NCBI RefSeq assembly: GCF_024105655.1
Contig: NZ_JAAAMH010000001.1
Span: 62,001 to 126,000 of the forward strand
From: Aliihoeflea sp. 40Bstr573
GTDB taxonomy: Bacteria; Pseudomonadota; Alphaproteobacteria; Rhizobiales; Rhizobiaceae
DNA length: 64,000 nucleotides
Reading direction: 5' to 3'
A model generated the notes under the pieces. The model saw only the letters and a program-made list of their open reading frames with translations, was not told the DNA's origin and did no database searches. The translations under genes and the position numbers were made by a program. The number at the start of each line of letters is the position of its first letter. Position 1 is the stretch's first letter. This document shows, one piece after another, positions 10,833 to 19,789 of the stretch.

Positions 10833-11860
10833 CAGTCCGCCGGCACGAAGTTCGATCCGTCGAAACGGTAGCTGCGGTAGAGTTCGCCCTGCATGTCGCC
10901 GTTCTGGTCGAATGTTACCGGCCCGATGAGCGTCTCGAAGCGGCCATTGCCGATGCTCGTGTCGTCTTCAGATGCCGCGACAGCGATCTCCACCGCCGCA
11001 TGCACGGGCAGGAAATAGCCCTGTTCCTGCACTGGTCTCTCGGGGTCCGGTGCGACCCGATCTTCCCACTGCGTCGCCGCGATCATCACGATTCCCTCGG
11101 CAAGCGGAACGTCCCCGTCCGCCGCGCGCAGGGCCTCGCCGCCGGCGATGGTCAGCGCGTATTCCAGCCCGGCCGCGTCGCGCGCCATGATCGCGATGTC
11201 CGCCCGGTCGCCGCCAACGAAGACATGCGTCGCGCCCGATCGCCGCAACCGGCCGACAAGGCCGACCTGATTTTCGAGCTGCGGCCGGAACGTGTCGACG
11301 AAAACCGGGGCGAGGCCCGATTCCTCGGCCGCGATGCGCACCGTCTCGGCGATCTCGCGGCCATAGATCGTGCCATCGTCGACGATGGCGAACAGCGATC
11401 CGCGCCAGTTCTCGACAACGTACCGCGCGGCCGCTTCGCGCTCGCCGTCGGAGCGCGGCCCAAGTCGGAACACCTCAAACCCGGTGCGCTCGCGCCGGTC
11501 GGTAAGGCTGTCGGTTCTGACGCCCGTCGCGATGACGGGAATGTCGGCTTCGGTCAGGATGGGGAGCGCTGCCTCGATCGCTTCGGTGCACAGAAAGCCC
11601 ACCACAGCATCGACCTCGTCCTCGACAAAGCGTCGCGCGGCCGCTCCGCCGCCATCGGCTGAGCACGAATCGGCCTCGATCACGAGCTCGGCGTCGAGGT
11701 CGTCCGCTGCCCGTTCTGCGCCTGCGCGCATTTGCGCTTCGAGAAGCGGCGCCGTGTCGTCGCCCGGTACGGCGAGACCGACGCGCGTTTGCGCGGCGGC
11801 CGGCGCACCGGCGAGCATCAGCGCAAGGAGTACGAGAGCGGGTTTCGGTCTGTATGGCAT
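10832..11860 (-). CDS. Periplasmic branched-chain amino acid-type ABC substrate-binding protein
   Basis: A 342-aa Leu/Ile/Val-binding-protein-like receptor (Peripla_BP_6). Start at 11860 gives a clear signal peptide (MPYRPKPALVLLALMLAGAPAAAQ) with cleavage near residue 23-24, followed by TRVGLAVPGDDTAPLLEAQMRAG; later parts contain VDAVVGFLCTEAI, DIPVIATG and ATHVFVGGDRADIA, the ligand-binding lobes. No permease or ATPase genes are nearby, so it is an orphan receptor or serves a distant transporter. It overlaps the peptidase gene and probably heads that operon; being next to a peptidase, it might bind a peptide or amino-acid product, which is inference only. Confidence 0.85.
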   Translation of the reverse strand: MPYRPKPALVLLALMLAGAPAAAQTRVGLAVPGDDTAPLLEAQMRAGAERAADDLDAELVIEADSCSADGGGAAARRFVEDEVDAVVGFLCTEAIEAALPILTEADIPVIATGVRTDSLTDRRERTGFEVFRLGPRSDGEREAAARYVVENWRGSLFAIVDDGTIYGREIAETVRIAAEESGLAPVFVDTFRPQLENQVGLVGRLRRSGATHVFVGGDRADIAIMARDAAGLEYALTIAGGEALRAADGDVPLAEGIVMIAATQWEDRVAPDPERPVQEQGYFLPVHAAVEIAVAASEDDTSIGNGRFETLIGPVTFDQNGDMQGELYRSYRFDGSNFVPAD

Positions 11861-12007
11861 CTGAGAGGTCGCGGCCCGCCCGGCAGTGAATGCTGCGTCA
11901 ACAGGTAAAGGGTGGCAGCTGGTCGCGCAACCGGCTATTCGGAGGCCACGCGCTTGGGTTCGGACGCATGCCGCCCTATATGCGCCAAAATCGATGAAGG
12001 GGCAGCC

Positions 12008-12508
12008 GTGCTCGACAGGAAACAAGTGGAATCCGCGCTCTATCGTGACGCGATGAGCCGTTTTGCAGGCGCAGTACACGTCGTGACGACCGACGGTGTC
12101 GCGGGCAGGCGGGGCGTGACCATCATCGCCGGCTGTTCGGTGTCCGACGAGCCCCCGACGGTTCTCGTGTGCCTCAGCCGCTTGAAGCCTGAGAACGACG
12201 TTTTCGCCGAGAATGGTGTCTTCGCGCTCAACACGCTGTCCTCCGATCACCGGGCGCTGGCCGATGCATTTTCCGGCTTTACCGGCCTCGATCAGAAGGA
12301 ACGTTTCGCGCTCGGCGAGTGGGAAACGGTTTCGACCGGCGCGCCGGTTCTCGTCGGTGCGCTGACGTCGTTCGATTGCCGCATCATCGAAACCAAGGAA
12401 GTCGCAACTCACCGCATACTTTTCGGTGAAGTGACAGGCATCCGCATCGGCGATAGTCTTTCGCCGCTGATCTATCACAACCGCCGCTACCACAGCCTCG
12501 AAACCTGA
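12008..12508 (+). CDS. Flavin reductase-like FMN-binding protein
   Basis: A 166-aa HpaC/flavin reductase-family protein that uses NAD(P)H to reduce FMN or FAD, usually for a partner monooxygenase. Sequence features are DAMSRFAGAVHVVTTDG at the N-terminus, GVTIIAGCSVSDEPPTVLVCL and FALNTLS. The GTG at 12008 is preceded by GAAGGGG at a good distance, and gives the normal family length; a longer frame upstream is not conserved. It is divergent from the binding-protein gene and 20 nt ahead of the MoxR gene. No obvious oxygenase partner in the window. Confidence 0.88.
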   Translation: MLDRKQVESALYRDAMSRFAGAVHVVTTDGVAGRRGVTIIAGCSVSDEPPTVLVCLSRLKPENDVFAENGVFALNTLSSDHRALADAFSGFTGLDQKERFALGEWETVSTGAPVLVGALTSFDCRIIETKEVATHRILFGEVTGIRIGDSLSPLIYHNRRYHSLET

Positions 12509-12528
12509 TCGGTTTCACCGGAGCCCCC

Positions 12529-13458
12529 ATGCAGACAGCCCATCCGCGTCCCGTACCGAACTCGATCGACGAGACGCTGGAACTGCTGAAATCCGCCGAT
12601 TATGTCGGCGATCGTGCGCTCGCGACCGTCCTGTTTCTGAGCCTGCGCATGGCCCGGCCGCTCTTTCTGGAAGGCGAGGCCGGCGTCGGCAAGACCGAGA
12701 TTGCCAAGGTGCTCGCCTCCGCGCTCGGCCGCCGTCTCATCCGCCTTCAGTGCTATGAAGGGCTCGACGTTTCATCCGCCGTCTATGAGTGGAACTACGC
12801 CGCGCAGATGATCGAGATCCGCATGGAGGAGGCCGCCGGCGAAGTGAAGCGCGATGCGATGGAGCGCAATGTCTTCTCTGAGAAATACCTGATCCGCAGA
12901 CCGGTGCTCGACGCGCTGTCGGGCGAGGAGGGCGCGGCCCCGGTCTTCCTCATCGACGAGCTCGATCGCACCGACGAGGCCTTCGAGGCCTTCCTTCTCG
13001 AAATCCTGTCGGACTTCCAGGTCACAGTGCCCGAGCTCGGCACGATCAAGGCCAAGGAGCCGCCGATCGTCATCATCACCACCAACCGCACGCGTGAAAT
13101 CCACGACGCGCTCAAGCGCCGCTGCCTCTATCACTGGGTCGACTATCCGACCGCCGAGCGCGAGTTGGAAATCGTTGCGCGCAAGGTGCCGCAAGCAAAC
13201 GAGCGCCTGTCGGCCGAAGTCGTCGCCTTCATCCAGCGCCTGCGCCAGATGGACCTCTTCAAGGCGCCCGGTGTCGCCGAGACGATCGACTGGGCGAGTG
13301 CGCTCACCGAACTCGACAAGGTCGCGCTTGATCCAGAGACCGTGTCCGACACGATCGGCGTCCTGTTGAAATATCAGGATGATATCGCTCGCATCGGCCA
13401 GGGCGAGGGGCGTCGCCTCCTCGCCGAGGTCAAGTCCGAACTGGCGGCAGCCGAATAG
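12529..13458 (+). CDS. MoxR-family AAA+ ATPase (CoxD-like)
   Basis: A 309-aa cytosolic AAA+ ATPase. Walker A is GEAGVGKT at 49-56 and Walker B FLIDEL at 140-145, followed by the sensor region VIIITTNRTREIHDALKRRC. MoxR proteins work as chaperone-like remodelers with a vWA partner, and the CoxD branch matures molybdenum CO dehydrogenase. The vWA partner gene starts two bases after its stop. A GGAG site precedes the ATG. The genes downstream (XdhC pieces, MocA fusion) point to molybdenum-enzyme maturation as its job here. Confidence 0.93.
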   Translation: MQTAHPRPVPNSIDETLELLKSADYVGDRALATVLFLSLRMARPLFLEGEAGVGKTEIAKVLASALGRRLIRLQCYEGLDVSSAVYEWNYAAQMIEIRMEEAAGEVKRDAMERNVFSEKYLIRRPVLDALSGEEGAAPVFLIDELDRTDEAFEAFLLEILSDFQVTVPELGTIKAKEPPIVIITTNRTREIHDALKRRCLYHWVDYPTAERELEIVARKVPQANERLSAEVVAFIQRLRQMDLFKAPGVAETIDWASALTELDKVALDPETVSDTIGVLLKYQDDIARIGQGEGRRLLAEVKSELAAAE

Positions 13459-13460
13459 CC

Positions 13461-14693
13461 ATGAACGCGGCGCGCAGGCAGGCCGAGGGCAGGATCGCCG
13501 ACAACATCGTCTATTTCGGCCGCACCCTGCGCAAGGCGGGGATGCGCGTTGGCCCGGCAGCGGTCAAGGATGCGATCGAAGCGGTTCTTTCAGCCGGCAT
13601 TGGTACGCGGGAAGAATTTTACTGGACGCTCCACGCGGTACTGGTGAACCGGCGCGAGGATCACGCCACCTTCGACGAGGCCTTCCGCCTCTACTGGCGC
13701 TCGCGCGAGCTGATCGAAAAGATGATCGCAATGTTCTCGCCCGTCGCACCGGACATGCGCGAAAAGTCGAAGCCGAAACCGGCGGAGAGCCGCGTCTCCG
13801 AAGCTTTGCTTGGGCAGAACGAGCGCCAGACGAAGCAGGAAATCCCTGAAGTCGAGTTCGATGCCCGCTTCTCGGTGTCAGGCAACGAGGTGTTGCGAGG
13901 CAAGGATTTCGCCCAGATGTCTGCCGCCGAGCTTGCCGAGGCCCGCGCCGCCATCGCCCGATTGAAGCTGCCCGCCGATCATGTGACGACGCGGCGCTTT
14001 CGGCCGGATCAGCGCGGCGGCCGCGCCGACCCGCGCGCGATGATGCGCCAGGCCCTGCGCACCGGTGGCGACCTGATGCTTCCGCGCTTCAAGTCCGTCC
14101 GCACCGTCCATCCGCCACTTGTTGTTCTGGCCGATATTTCCGGCTCCATGAGCCAGTATTCCCGCATCTTCCTGCATTTTCTTCATGCCTTGAGCGAGAA
14201 GCGCAGTCGCGTGCACACCTTCGTCTTTGGCACGCGCCTGACCAATCTCACCCGCCAGATGCGCCACCGCGATCCCGACGAGGCGCTCGTCGAGGCCGCC
14301 GCTGCGGTCAAGGATTGGTCGGGCGGCACGCGCATCGGCGAGACGCTGCACGAGTTCAACCGCCTCTGGTCGCGTCGTGTGCTGGGACAAGGCGCGGTCG
14401 TGCTCCTCATTACGGACGGTCTGGAGCGCGACAACACCGACCTTCTTGCCAGCGAGATGGACCGGCTGCACAAATCCTGTCGTCGCCTGGTCTGGCTGAA
14501 CCCTCTGCTGCGCTTCGAGGGTTTCGAGCCGCGCGCGCGCGGCGTCCGTGTCATGCTCGACCATGTCGACGAATTCCGCCCCGTCCATTCGCTCGACGCG
14601 CTGAGCGACCTCGTGGCCTCGCTGTCGTCGAAAAGCCGCCAGTCGACCGACCCGCGTCAATGGTTGGCACTTGGCAAGGGCGGGGCCGCATGA
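13461..14693 (+). CDS. CoxE-like vWA-domain protein
   Basis: A 410-aa protein with a C-terminal von Willebrand A domain. The metal-ion-dependent adhesion site is DISGSMS at 225-231 in the context PPLVVLADISGSMSQYSR, which is the CoxE pattern. The preceding FRPDQRGGRADPRAMMRQALRTGG linker is also typical of CoxE/YehP-like proteins. It works with the MoxR ATPase encoded just upstream. Its TGA overlaps an ATG (ATGA) that reads into the XdhC gene, although a better start for that gene lies 30 bases on. Confidence 0.93.
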   Translation: MNAARRQAEGRIADNIVYFGRTLRKAGMRVGPAAVKDAIEAVLSAGIGTREEFYWTLHAVLVNRREDHATFDEAFRLYWRSRELIEKMIAMFSPVAPDMREKSKPKPAESRVSEALLGQNERQTKQEIPEVEFDARFSVSGNEVLRGKDFAQMSAAELAEARAAIARLKLPADHVTTRRFRPDQRGGRADPRAMMRQALRTGGDLMLPRFKSVRTVHPPLVVLADISGSMSQYSRIFLHFLHALSEKRSRVHTFVFGTRLTNLTRQMRHRDPDEALVEAAAAVKDWSGGTRIGETLHEFNRLWSRRVLGQGAVVLLITDGLERDNTDLLASEMDRLHKSCRRLVWLNPLLRFEGFEPRARGVRVMLDHVDEFRPVHSLDALSDLVASLSSKSRQSTDPRQWLALGKGGAA

Positions 14694-14719
14694 CCATATC
14701 CAGCTTGGAGGATTCTGCG

Positions 14720-15055
14720 ATGACATCTGATCTCCTCGGACAGGGAGCCGATCCGCTCGCACTCGCCGAACGCTGGGTCGGCGAAGGCCGCAAGGTCGCG
14801 CTCGCGACCGTCGTTGAGACATGGGGCTCTGCGCCGCGCCCCGTCGGCAGCCACCTCGTCATCGATTCAGAAGGCAATTTCGAAGGCTCGGTCTCCGGGG
14901 GCTGCGTGGAGGGCGCGGTGGTCGGCGAAGCCATCGATGTGCTCGACTCCCGGGCGCCAAAGATGCTCGAATTTGGCGTTGCGGACGAAACCGCCTGGCA
15001 GGTAGGCCTCTCCTGCGGCGGCCGCATCAAGGTCTATGTCGAGCCCGTCGCCTGA
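14720..15055 (+). CDS. XdhC/CoxI N-terminal domain protein
   Basis: A 111-aa stand-alone version of the N-terminal XdhC/CoxI domain, a family that inserts sulfurated molybdenum cofactor into hydroxylases. It contains GRKVALATVVETWGSAPRPVGSHLVI and GSVSGGCVEGAVV, the conserved core with the SGGCVEG loop. The start at 14720 is chosen for the strong GGAGG (14707-14711) eight bases before it; an ATG at 14690 overlapping the coxE stop is possible. The matching Rossmann half is the next gene, two bases downstream. Confidence 0.9.
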   Translation: MTSDLLGQGADPLALAERWVGEGRKVALATVVETWGSAPRPVGSHLVIDSEGNFEGSVSGGCVEGAVVGEAIDVLDSRAPKMLEFGVADETAWQVGLSCGGRIKVYVEPVA

Positions 15056-15057
15056 CC

Positions 15058-15762
15058 ATGGATCTGGACCTTCTCCGACAGGCCAATGCCGAACGCGCCG
15101 CTCGCCGGGCGGTGATCCTTGCGACCGATCTCGAAACCGGCGCCGCGACGATCCACCGCGAATCAAGCCGGCGCAACGGCGACCTCGGCGCCGCGCTCAC
15201 CCGCGCCTTCGATTCCGGCAAGTCCGGCACCGTCGAAGTCGATGGCCGCCAGCTTTTCCTCAATGTCCATGTCCCGCCGGCGCGGCTGGTCATCATCGGC
15301 GCGGTCCATATCAGTCAGGCACTCGCTCCCATGGCGCGTCTAGCCGGCCTCGATGTCGAAATCATCGATCCCCGCACGGCCTTCCCAACGCCCGAGCGCT
15401 TCCCCGACACGGCGCTGAGCGCCGAATGGCCGGAAACGGTGCTTGCCACCCGCCCGCTTGATGCCTTCACCGCGCTCGCTGCCGTGACGCACGATCCCAA
15501 GATCGACGACTTCCCGCTTGAAGCCGCGCTGCGCGCGAACTGCTTCTATGTCGGCGCGCTCGGAAGCCGCAAAACGCACGCCAAGCGGGTCGAGCGCCTC
15601 ATTGCTGCGGGCTTGGACGAAACCGAGATCGCCCGCATAAGCGCCCCGATCGGCCTTGCTATCGGGGCCGCCAGCCCCGCCGAGATCGCCGTCGCGGTCC
15701 TTGCCCAAATCATCGGCGCGCTGCGCACCCGCGCCTCGCGTCATATGGAAGCGCAGGCGTGA
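15058..15762 (+). CDS. XdhC Rossmann-domain protein (second half of a split XdhC/CoxF)
   Basis: A 234-aa protein with the C-terminal XdhC Rossmann fold: LVIIGAVHISQALAPMARL is the dinucleotide-like binding loop and VGALGSRKTHAKRVERL plus GLAIGAASPAEIAVAVLAQII are the hallmark XdhC end. In enzymes such as XdhC the two domains are fused; here they are two adjacent genes, as also found in some CoxF-type clusters. Translation is probably coupled to the preceding gene (two-base gap) and to the following one (GTGA overlap at 15759-15762). Confidence 0.9.
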   Translation: MDLDLLRQANAERAARRAVILATDLETGAATIHRESSRRNGDLGAALTRAFDSGKSGTVEVDGRQLFLNVHVPPARLVIIGAVHISQALAPMARLAGLDVEIIDPRTAFPTPERFPDTALSAEWPETVLATRPLDAFTALAAVTHDPKIDDFPLEAALRANCFYVGALGSRKTHAKRVERLIAAGLDETEIARISAPIGLAIGAASPAEIAVAVLAQIIGALRTRASRHMEAQA

Positions 15763-17378
15763 AGTTCGGCCCGCTGACGCTCGATCAGGCCGAAGGCGCG
15801 CTGCTCGCGCATTCCGTTTCCGTTCCGGCCCTGCGTCTGAAGAAGGCTCATCGCCTGACAGCATCCGACATCGCCTCTCTGCGCGCCGCAGGCATCGAGA
15901 CTGTGATCGGGGCGGTTCTCGAAACCGGCGATGTCCCGGAAAACGACGCCGCTGCCCGCCTTGCCGTAGCCCTCAGTGTCGATGGCGTCGAAATCCGCGA
16001 GCCGGCGACCGGCCGGGTGAACATCCACGCCCGCGAAGCGGGCGTTTTCGCCGTCGACCGCGCGATCATCGACGCCATCAACCGGGTCGATCCGGCGCTG
16101 ACCATCGCCACGCTCGCCCCCTTCGAAGCTGTTCAGTCCGGCCAGATGGTTGCGACCGTCAAGGTCATCCCCTTCGCCGCGCCGGAAATCGCCCTGCGGG
16201 CCGCAAGCGACGCCGCCCGAGGCGGTCAGGCGTTCGCCGTTCATGCGTTTCGCCCGCGCCGCGTCGCGCTCGTCCAGACGACATTGCCCGGCATCAAGCC
16301 GAGCGTCCTCGACAAGACAGCCCGCGTAACCGCAGACCGTCTTGGCCGTTCGCACAGCACGATAGGCACCGAACTTCGTGTTCCGCACGATGATCTGGCG
16401 CTCGCCAAGGCCCTTTCCGATCTGGACGTCGACACCCAACTGGTCCTCGTGTTTGGCGCCTCGGCGCTCTGCGACTGGGATGACGTCATCCCCGCCGCCA
16501 TCCGCCGCGCCGGCGGCATGGTCGAGCGAGCCGGAATGCCCGTTGATCCGGGCAACTTGCTCGTCCTCGGTTCGCTCGATGGCCGCACCATCATCGGCGC
16601 GCCCGGCTGCGCCCGCAGCCCCAAGCCGAATGGCTTCGACTGGGTGCTCGACCGGCTGATCGCTGGCATGCCGGTTACCGCGGACGACATCGCCGGCATG
16701 GGCGTCGGTGGTCTCCTGATGGAGATCCCCGTCCGGCCGCAGCCGCGCGACACGACCTCCGCCGCGGCAACGCGCCCGGTCGTCCACGCCGCGATCCTCG
16801 CCGCCGGCCGCTCCAGCCGCATGCACGGACCAAACAAGCTCCTCGCCGAATTCGACGGCGAGCCCTTGATTCGCCGCGTCGCTGAAGCGGTGACGAATTC
16901 ATCCGTCGACGCCACCCACGTCGTCCTCGGCCATCAGCGTGACCGTGTCGCCTCCGCGCTGGGCGGGCTGGACCTCGCCATGGTCGAAAACCCCGAATAT
17001 GCCGACGGCCTCTCCACCTCGCTCAAGGCCGCCGAGCGTGCATTGCCGCCGGAGGTGAACGGCCTCCTCGTCGTCCTCGGCGACATGCCCGGCGTCACAG
17101 CAAAGGCCATCGACGCCATGCTCGAAGCCTTCGCCGGCGCCGGTGGACAAGCCATCATCCGCGCAACTGATGCCGGCAAGCGAGGCAATCCGGTCCTGCT
17201 GCCCCGCGCGCTCTTCGCGCAGATCGAGCGGATCGAGGGCGACACCGGCGCGCGCCACCTTGTCGAATGCGCGGCCCTGCCGGTTGTCGACGTCGAACTC
17301 GGCGCGGCCGCCAGCCTCGATCTCGACACCCAGGAAGCCGTCCGCCAGGCCGGCGGCAACATCGTGGAAGGCGCCTGA
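15759..17378 (+). CDS. Molybdopterin-binding domain fused to MocA-like nucleotidyltransferase
   Basis: A 539-aa two-domain protein. The N-terminal part (about 1-330) resembles molybdopterin-binding proteins of the MoeA/MogA type, with LVLVFGASALCDWDDVIPAAI in the expected binding region. From about residue 343 an NTP-transferase domain begins with ILAAGRSSRM, then NKLLAEFDG and VVLGDMPGV, matching MocA, which adds CMP to molybdenum cofactor for hydroxylases. The fusion is known in alphaproteobacteria. The GTG start overlaps the stop of the XdhC Rossmann gene, and its own stop overlaps the next gene (TGATG). It is the clearest evidence that this cluster makes or loads molybdenum cytosine dinucleotide cofactor. 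Confidence 0.9.
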   Translation: MKFGPLTLDQAEGALLAHSVSVPALRLKKAHRLTASDIASLRAAGIETVIGAVLETGDVPENDAAARLAVALSVDGVEIREPATGRVNIHAREAGVFAVDRAIIDAINRVDPALTIATLAPFEAVQSGQMVATVKVIPFAAPEIALRAASDAARGGQAFAVHAFRPRRVALVQTTLPGIKPSVLDKTARVTADRLGRSHSTIGTELRVPHDDLALAKALSDLDVDTQLVLVFGASALCDWDDVIPAAIRRAGGMVERAGMPVDPGNLLVLGSLDGRTIIGAPGCARSPKPNGFDWVLDRLIAGMPVTADDIAGMGVGGLLMEIPVRPQPRDTTSAAATRPVVHAAILAAGRSSRMHGPNKLLAEFDGEPLIRRVAEAVTNSSVDATHVVLGHQRDRVASALGGLDLAMVENPEYADGLSTSLKAAERALPPEVNGLLVVLGDMPGVTAKAIDAMLEAFAGAGGQAIIRATDAGKRGNPVLLPRALFAQIERIEGDTGARHLVECAALPVVDVELGAAASLDLDTQEAVRQAGGNIVEGA

Positions 17379-18247
17379 TGCGCTTGCTTCTTGCCGCTGC
17401 CGTCCTTGCCGCAACGCTCTCCACAGCCGCCGCCGAACTTCTTGCCCCCTCGAGGATGGACCGCCTCTTCGCCCTCCCGGCCACCATCGAGGCGAGCGAC
17501 GACGGCGCCCGCCTCGTTGTCGACTACCAGGAAATGCGTGACATCAACGGCCGTGACGAAATTCCCGAGCGTCGCGCCCACGCCACCTATGTCGATCTCT
17601 CCGTCCGCCGCGCCCAGCGCGACGTGACGGTCCAGACGCCGGCCGGTAATATCCCGCACGTCGCGGTCGGCAAGGCGCAGGGCGCAAGCTTCATCGTCGC
17701 CTATCTCCACGGTCAGGGTGGCAGTCGCAGGCAGGGCGCAGACGATTTCACCTTCGGCGGCAATTTCAACCGCATCAAGAACCTTGCCGCGCAAAATGGC
17801 GGTCTTTACCTCTCGCCCGACTTTGCCGATTTCGGCGCCACCGGTGCAGGGCAGGTGGCTGCGCTCCTGAAGACCTATGCGAACGCCTCGCCGCAGGCTC
17901 CGATCTTTGTCGCCTGCGGCTCCGCCGGCGGCGCGATCTGCTGGCAACTGGCGCAGGAAGGCGACCTGGCCACCCGCCTCGGCGGGCTTCTCCTGCTAGG
18001 CTCCCATTGGGACGAAAACTTTCTGAAAAGCCCTGCCTTCCGCGCCCGCGTACCAGTCTATCTCGGCCATGGCAGCCGCGACCGCGTCTTCCCGGTCGAG
18101 CGGCAGGAGGCGTTCTTCCGCTCCATCCGTGCCGCGTCGCCCGGCTATCCCGCCCGCTTCGTCCGCTTCGAGACCGGCAGCCACGGCACGCCCATCCGCA
18201 TGACCGACTGGTGCGACGTGATCAACTGGATGAGCGACCACCGCTGA
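17378..18247 (+). CDS. Secreted alpha/beta hydrolase
   Basis: A 289-aa predicted exported hydrolase. A signal peptide covers MRLLLAAAVLAATLSTAAAE (cleavage near 19). The nucleophile elbow is CGSAGG with Ser182, Asp235 lies in GSRDRVFP and His269 in GSHGTP, a consistent triad. The oxyanion strand is YLHGQGGS. Its ATG shares a base with the stop of the MocA fusion gene (TGATG), so it is co-expressed with cofactor genes although it should act in the periplasm. Substrate unknown. Confidence 0.82.
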   Translation: MRLLLAAAVLAATLSTAAAELLAPSRMDRLFALPATIEASDDGARLVVDYQEMRDINGRDEIPERRAHATYVDLSVRRAQRDVTVQTPAGNIPHVAVGKAQGASFIVAYLHGQGGSRRQGADDFTFGGNFNRIKNLAAQNGGLYLSPDFADFGATGAGQVAALLKTYANASPQAPIFVACGSAGGAICWQLAQEGDLATRLGGLLLLGSHWDENFLKSPAFRARVPVYLGHGSRDRVFPVERQEAFFRSIRAASPGYPARFVRFETGSHGTPIRMTDWCDVINWMSDHR

Positions 18248-18267
18248 TGCTTGGAAAAGGAGAGACC

Positions 18268-18684
18268 ATGGAAGCCTACGTCGATCCAACGCGTGAGACC
18301 TTCGGAGATTTCCGGCGGCTGGCGGAGGAAGGGCCGATCCATATGCTCAATCTCGTTCGCTTGCGGGACCGGGCCGAATATCCGGATGGCCGCCATGTCA
18401 GCGGCGAAGAGGCCTACCGCGCCTACGGGCGCGAAAGCGGGCCGATATTCCGTCGCGTGGGCGGACGCATCGCATGGACAGGCGATTTCAGGCTCATGCT
18501 GATCGGCCCCGCCGACGAGCGCTGGGACCGTTGCTTCATCGCCGAATATCCAAGCGGCGTGGCTTTCGTGGAGATGGTCAAGGATTCCGACTACCAGAAG
18601 GCCGTGGTCCATCGACAGGCGGCCGTACTCACGTCGCGCCTCATACGCTTGGCGCCGGGACGCCCAGGTGACGACTTCGGTTGA
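18268..18684 (+). CDS. DUF1330 protein
   Basis: A 138-aa small cytosolic protein of the DUF1330 type (ferredoxin-like dimeric fold). It contains GPIHMLNLVRLRDRAEYPDG and FVEMVKDSDYQKAVVHRQAAV, both typical. The ATG at 18268 has AAAAGGAGAG just upstream; an earlier ATG at 18247 overlapping the hydrolase stop is less likely. Last gene of the plus-strand run; its stop abuts the stop of the convergent DUF1176 gene with no gap. Function unknown. Confidence 0.87.
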   Translation: MEAYVDPTRETFGDFRRLAEEGPIHMLNLVRLRDRAEYPDGRHVSGEEAYRAYGRESGPIFRRVGGRIAWTGDFRLMLIGPADERWDRCFIAEYPSGVAFVEMVKDSDYQKAVVHRQAAVLTSRLIRLAPGRPGDDFG

Positions 18685-19725
18685 TCACGGCGCCTCGCCG
18701 TACCCGATCACCTGTTCGGGGTTGATCTCGCCGTCATAGGTCGCGTCGACCTCGTAGAAGACGAGCGAGAACGTGCCATAGCGAAAGATCCAGCGTCCCG
18801 ACGCCGAGGCATCCCCGACGCCCCGCCACTTCTCGAACGAGGTGATCGCCTGCGTGTCTGGATCGTAGTCGGAGTTGATGAGTTCGGTGCGTGTGATCAT
18901 GCCGAGTTGCGTCATCTCCTCGACCGTGCCTTCGAGATCGTCGTTCTCGTAGCGGATGTCGAGCTCGGGCACCGCGAAGGCCACCGGCTCGACCGGGCTC
19001 TCCCCGTCCGTCATCAGATAGACATGGCTGATGTTGTAGGCGCCGGACTTGCAGAAGAAACGGAAGAGCCGTGCCGTCCGCAGCGCATCGTCCGACGTCT
19101 CGTGCATGTAGCGATAGCCGATCTCGAAGCTGTCCGGCGCGCGCTCGTCGGCCGCTACCCCTTCCATGGCCCCGCCGCCACAGCGATTGGCGAAACTCGT
19201 AGCGAACACGCGCTCGGCCTCGAGCAGTGCGGCATCGGTTTCGGGCAATTCCAAATCGCCGCACTGCCGCGGTAATGCTTCCGGGCCGAATGCGGAGTGG
19301 GTTACCCGAAGGTCGCCGTCCTCGATCGCCATTGGCGTGTAGCCGTCGGCGAAATTGGCCGGGTTCGGCGCCTGCAGCGTGTAGCATCCGGCGTAGATCG
19401 TCTCCGTTCCGTCCGTCGCCACGGAGCGCAAAACGAGCGGCAGGCGGTAGTAGACGCTGCCGGCCGCACCTTCCTCCGCCGGTACACCGAGCAGAAGTTC
19501 GCTTGTGTCGGTGTCGGCATAGCCGTTCGCGTAGGCCTCGACGCTGTCGGCCGGCGGATTGGCAAAATACGAATAGGCGCGCGCGAATTCCTCGCGCTCG
19601 ATCGCATTGTAGAGCGAGCGGATGACGGCATCGGGCGACGATCGGTCGTCGATGAAGTCCGTTTGAGCGAGCGCAGCGCTGCTCATCAAAAGAGTTGCCG
19701 CGCTGATCGAGACGAGCTTGCGCAT
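18685..19725 (-). CDS. DUF1176 secreted protein
   Basis: A 346-aa predicted periplasmic protein. Starting at 19725 gives a signal peptide MRKLVSISAATLLMSSAALAQ with GAGG upstream; a reading from 19773 adds a non-conserved leader. The C-terminal half holds the DUF1176 pattern: RTARLFRFFCKSGAYNISHVYLMTD, with paired cysteines, and GRWIFRYGTFSLVFYEVDATYDGE. The first half (RSLYNAIEREEFARAYSYF) looks like a separate alpha/beta module. Function unknown; DUF1176 proteins are envelope proteins of proteobacteria. Confidence 0.85.
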   Translation of the reverse strand: MRKLVSISAATLLMSSAALAQTDFIDDRSSPDAVIRSLYNAIEREEFARAYSYFANPPADSVEAYANGYADTDTSELLLGVPAEEGAAGSVYYRLPLVLRSVATDGTETIYAGCYTLQAPNPANFADGYTPMAIEDGDLRVTHSAFGPEALPRQCGDLELPETDAALLEAERVFATSFANRCGGGAMEGVAADERAPDSFEIGYRYMHETSDDALRTARLFRFFCKSGAYNISHVYLMTDGESPVEPVAFAVPELDIRYENDDLEGTVEEMTQLGMITRTELINSDYDPDTQAITSFEKWRGVGDASASGRWIFRYGTFSLVFYEVDATYDGEINPEQVIGYGEAP

Positions 19726-19789
19726 GGGCAGACCTCGCGAATCATGTCCCTTCATGATCGCGAAGTCAGCCACTCATTGGCGGCAATGT

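Noticed and set aside
9012-10871. 619-codon open frame on the plus strand
   Set aside because: Antisense to DUF2259 and P1 peptidase genes, both well supported; arginine-rich and without motifs.
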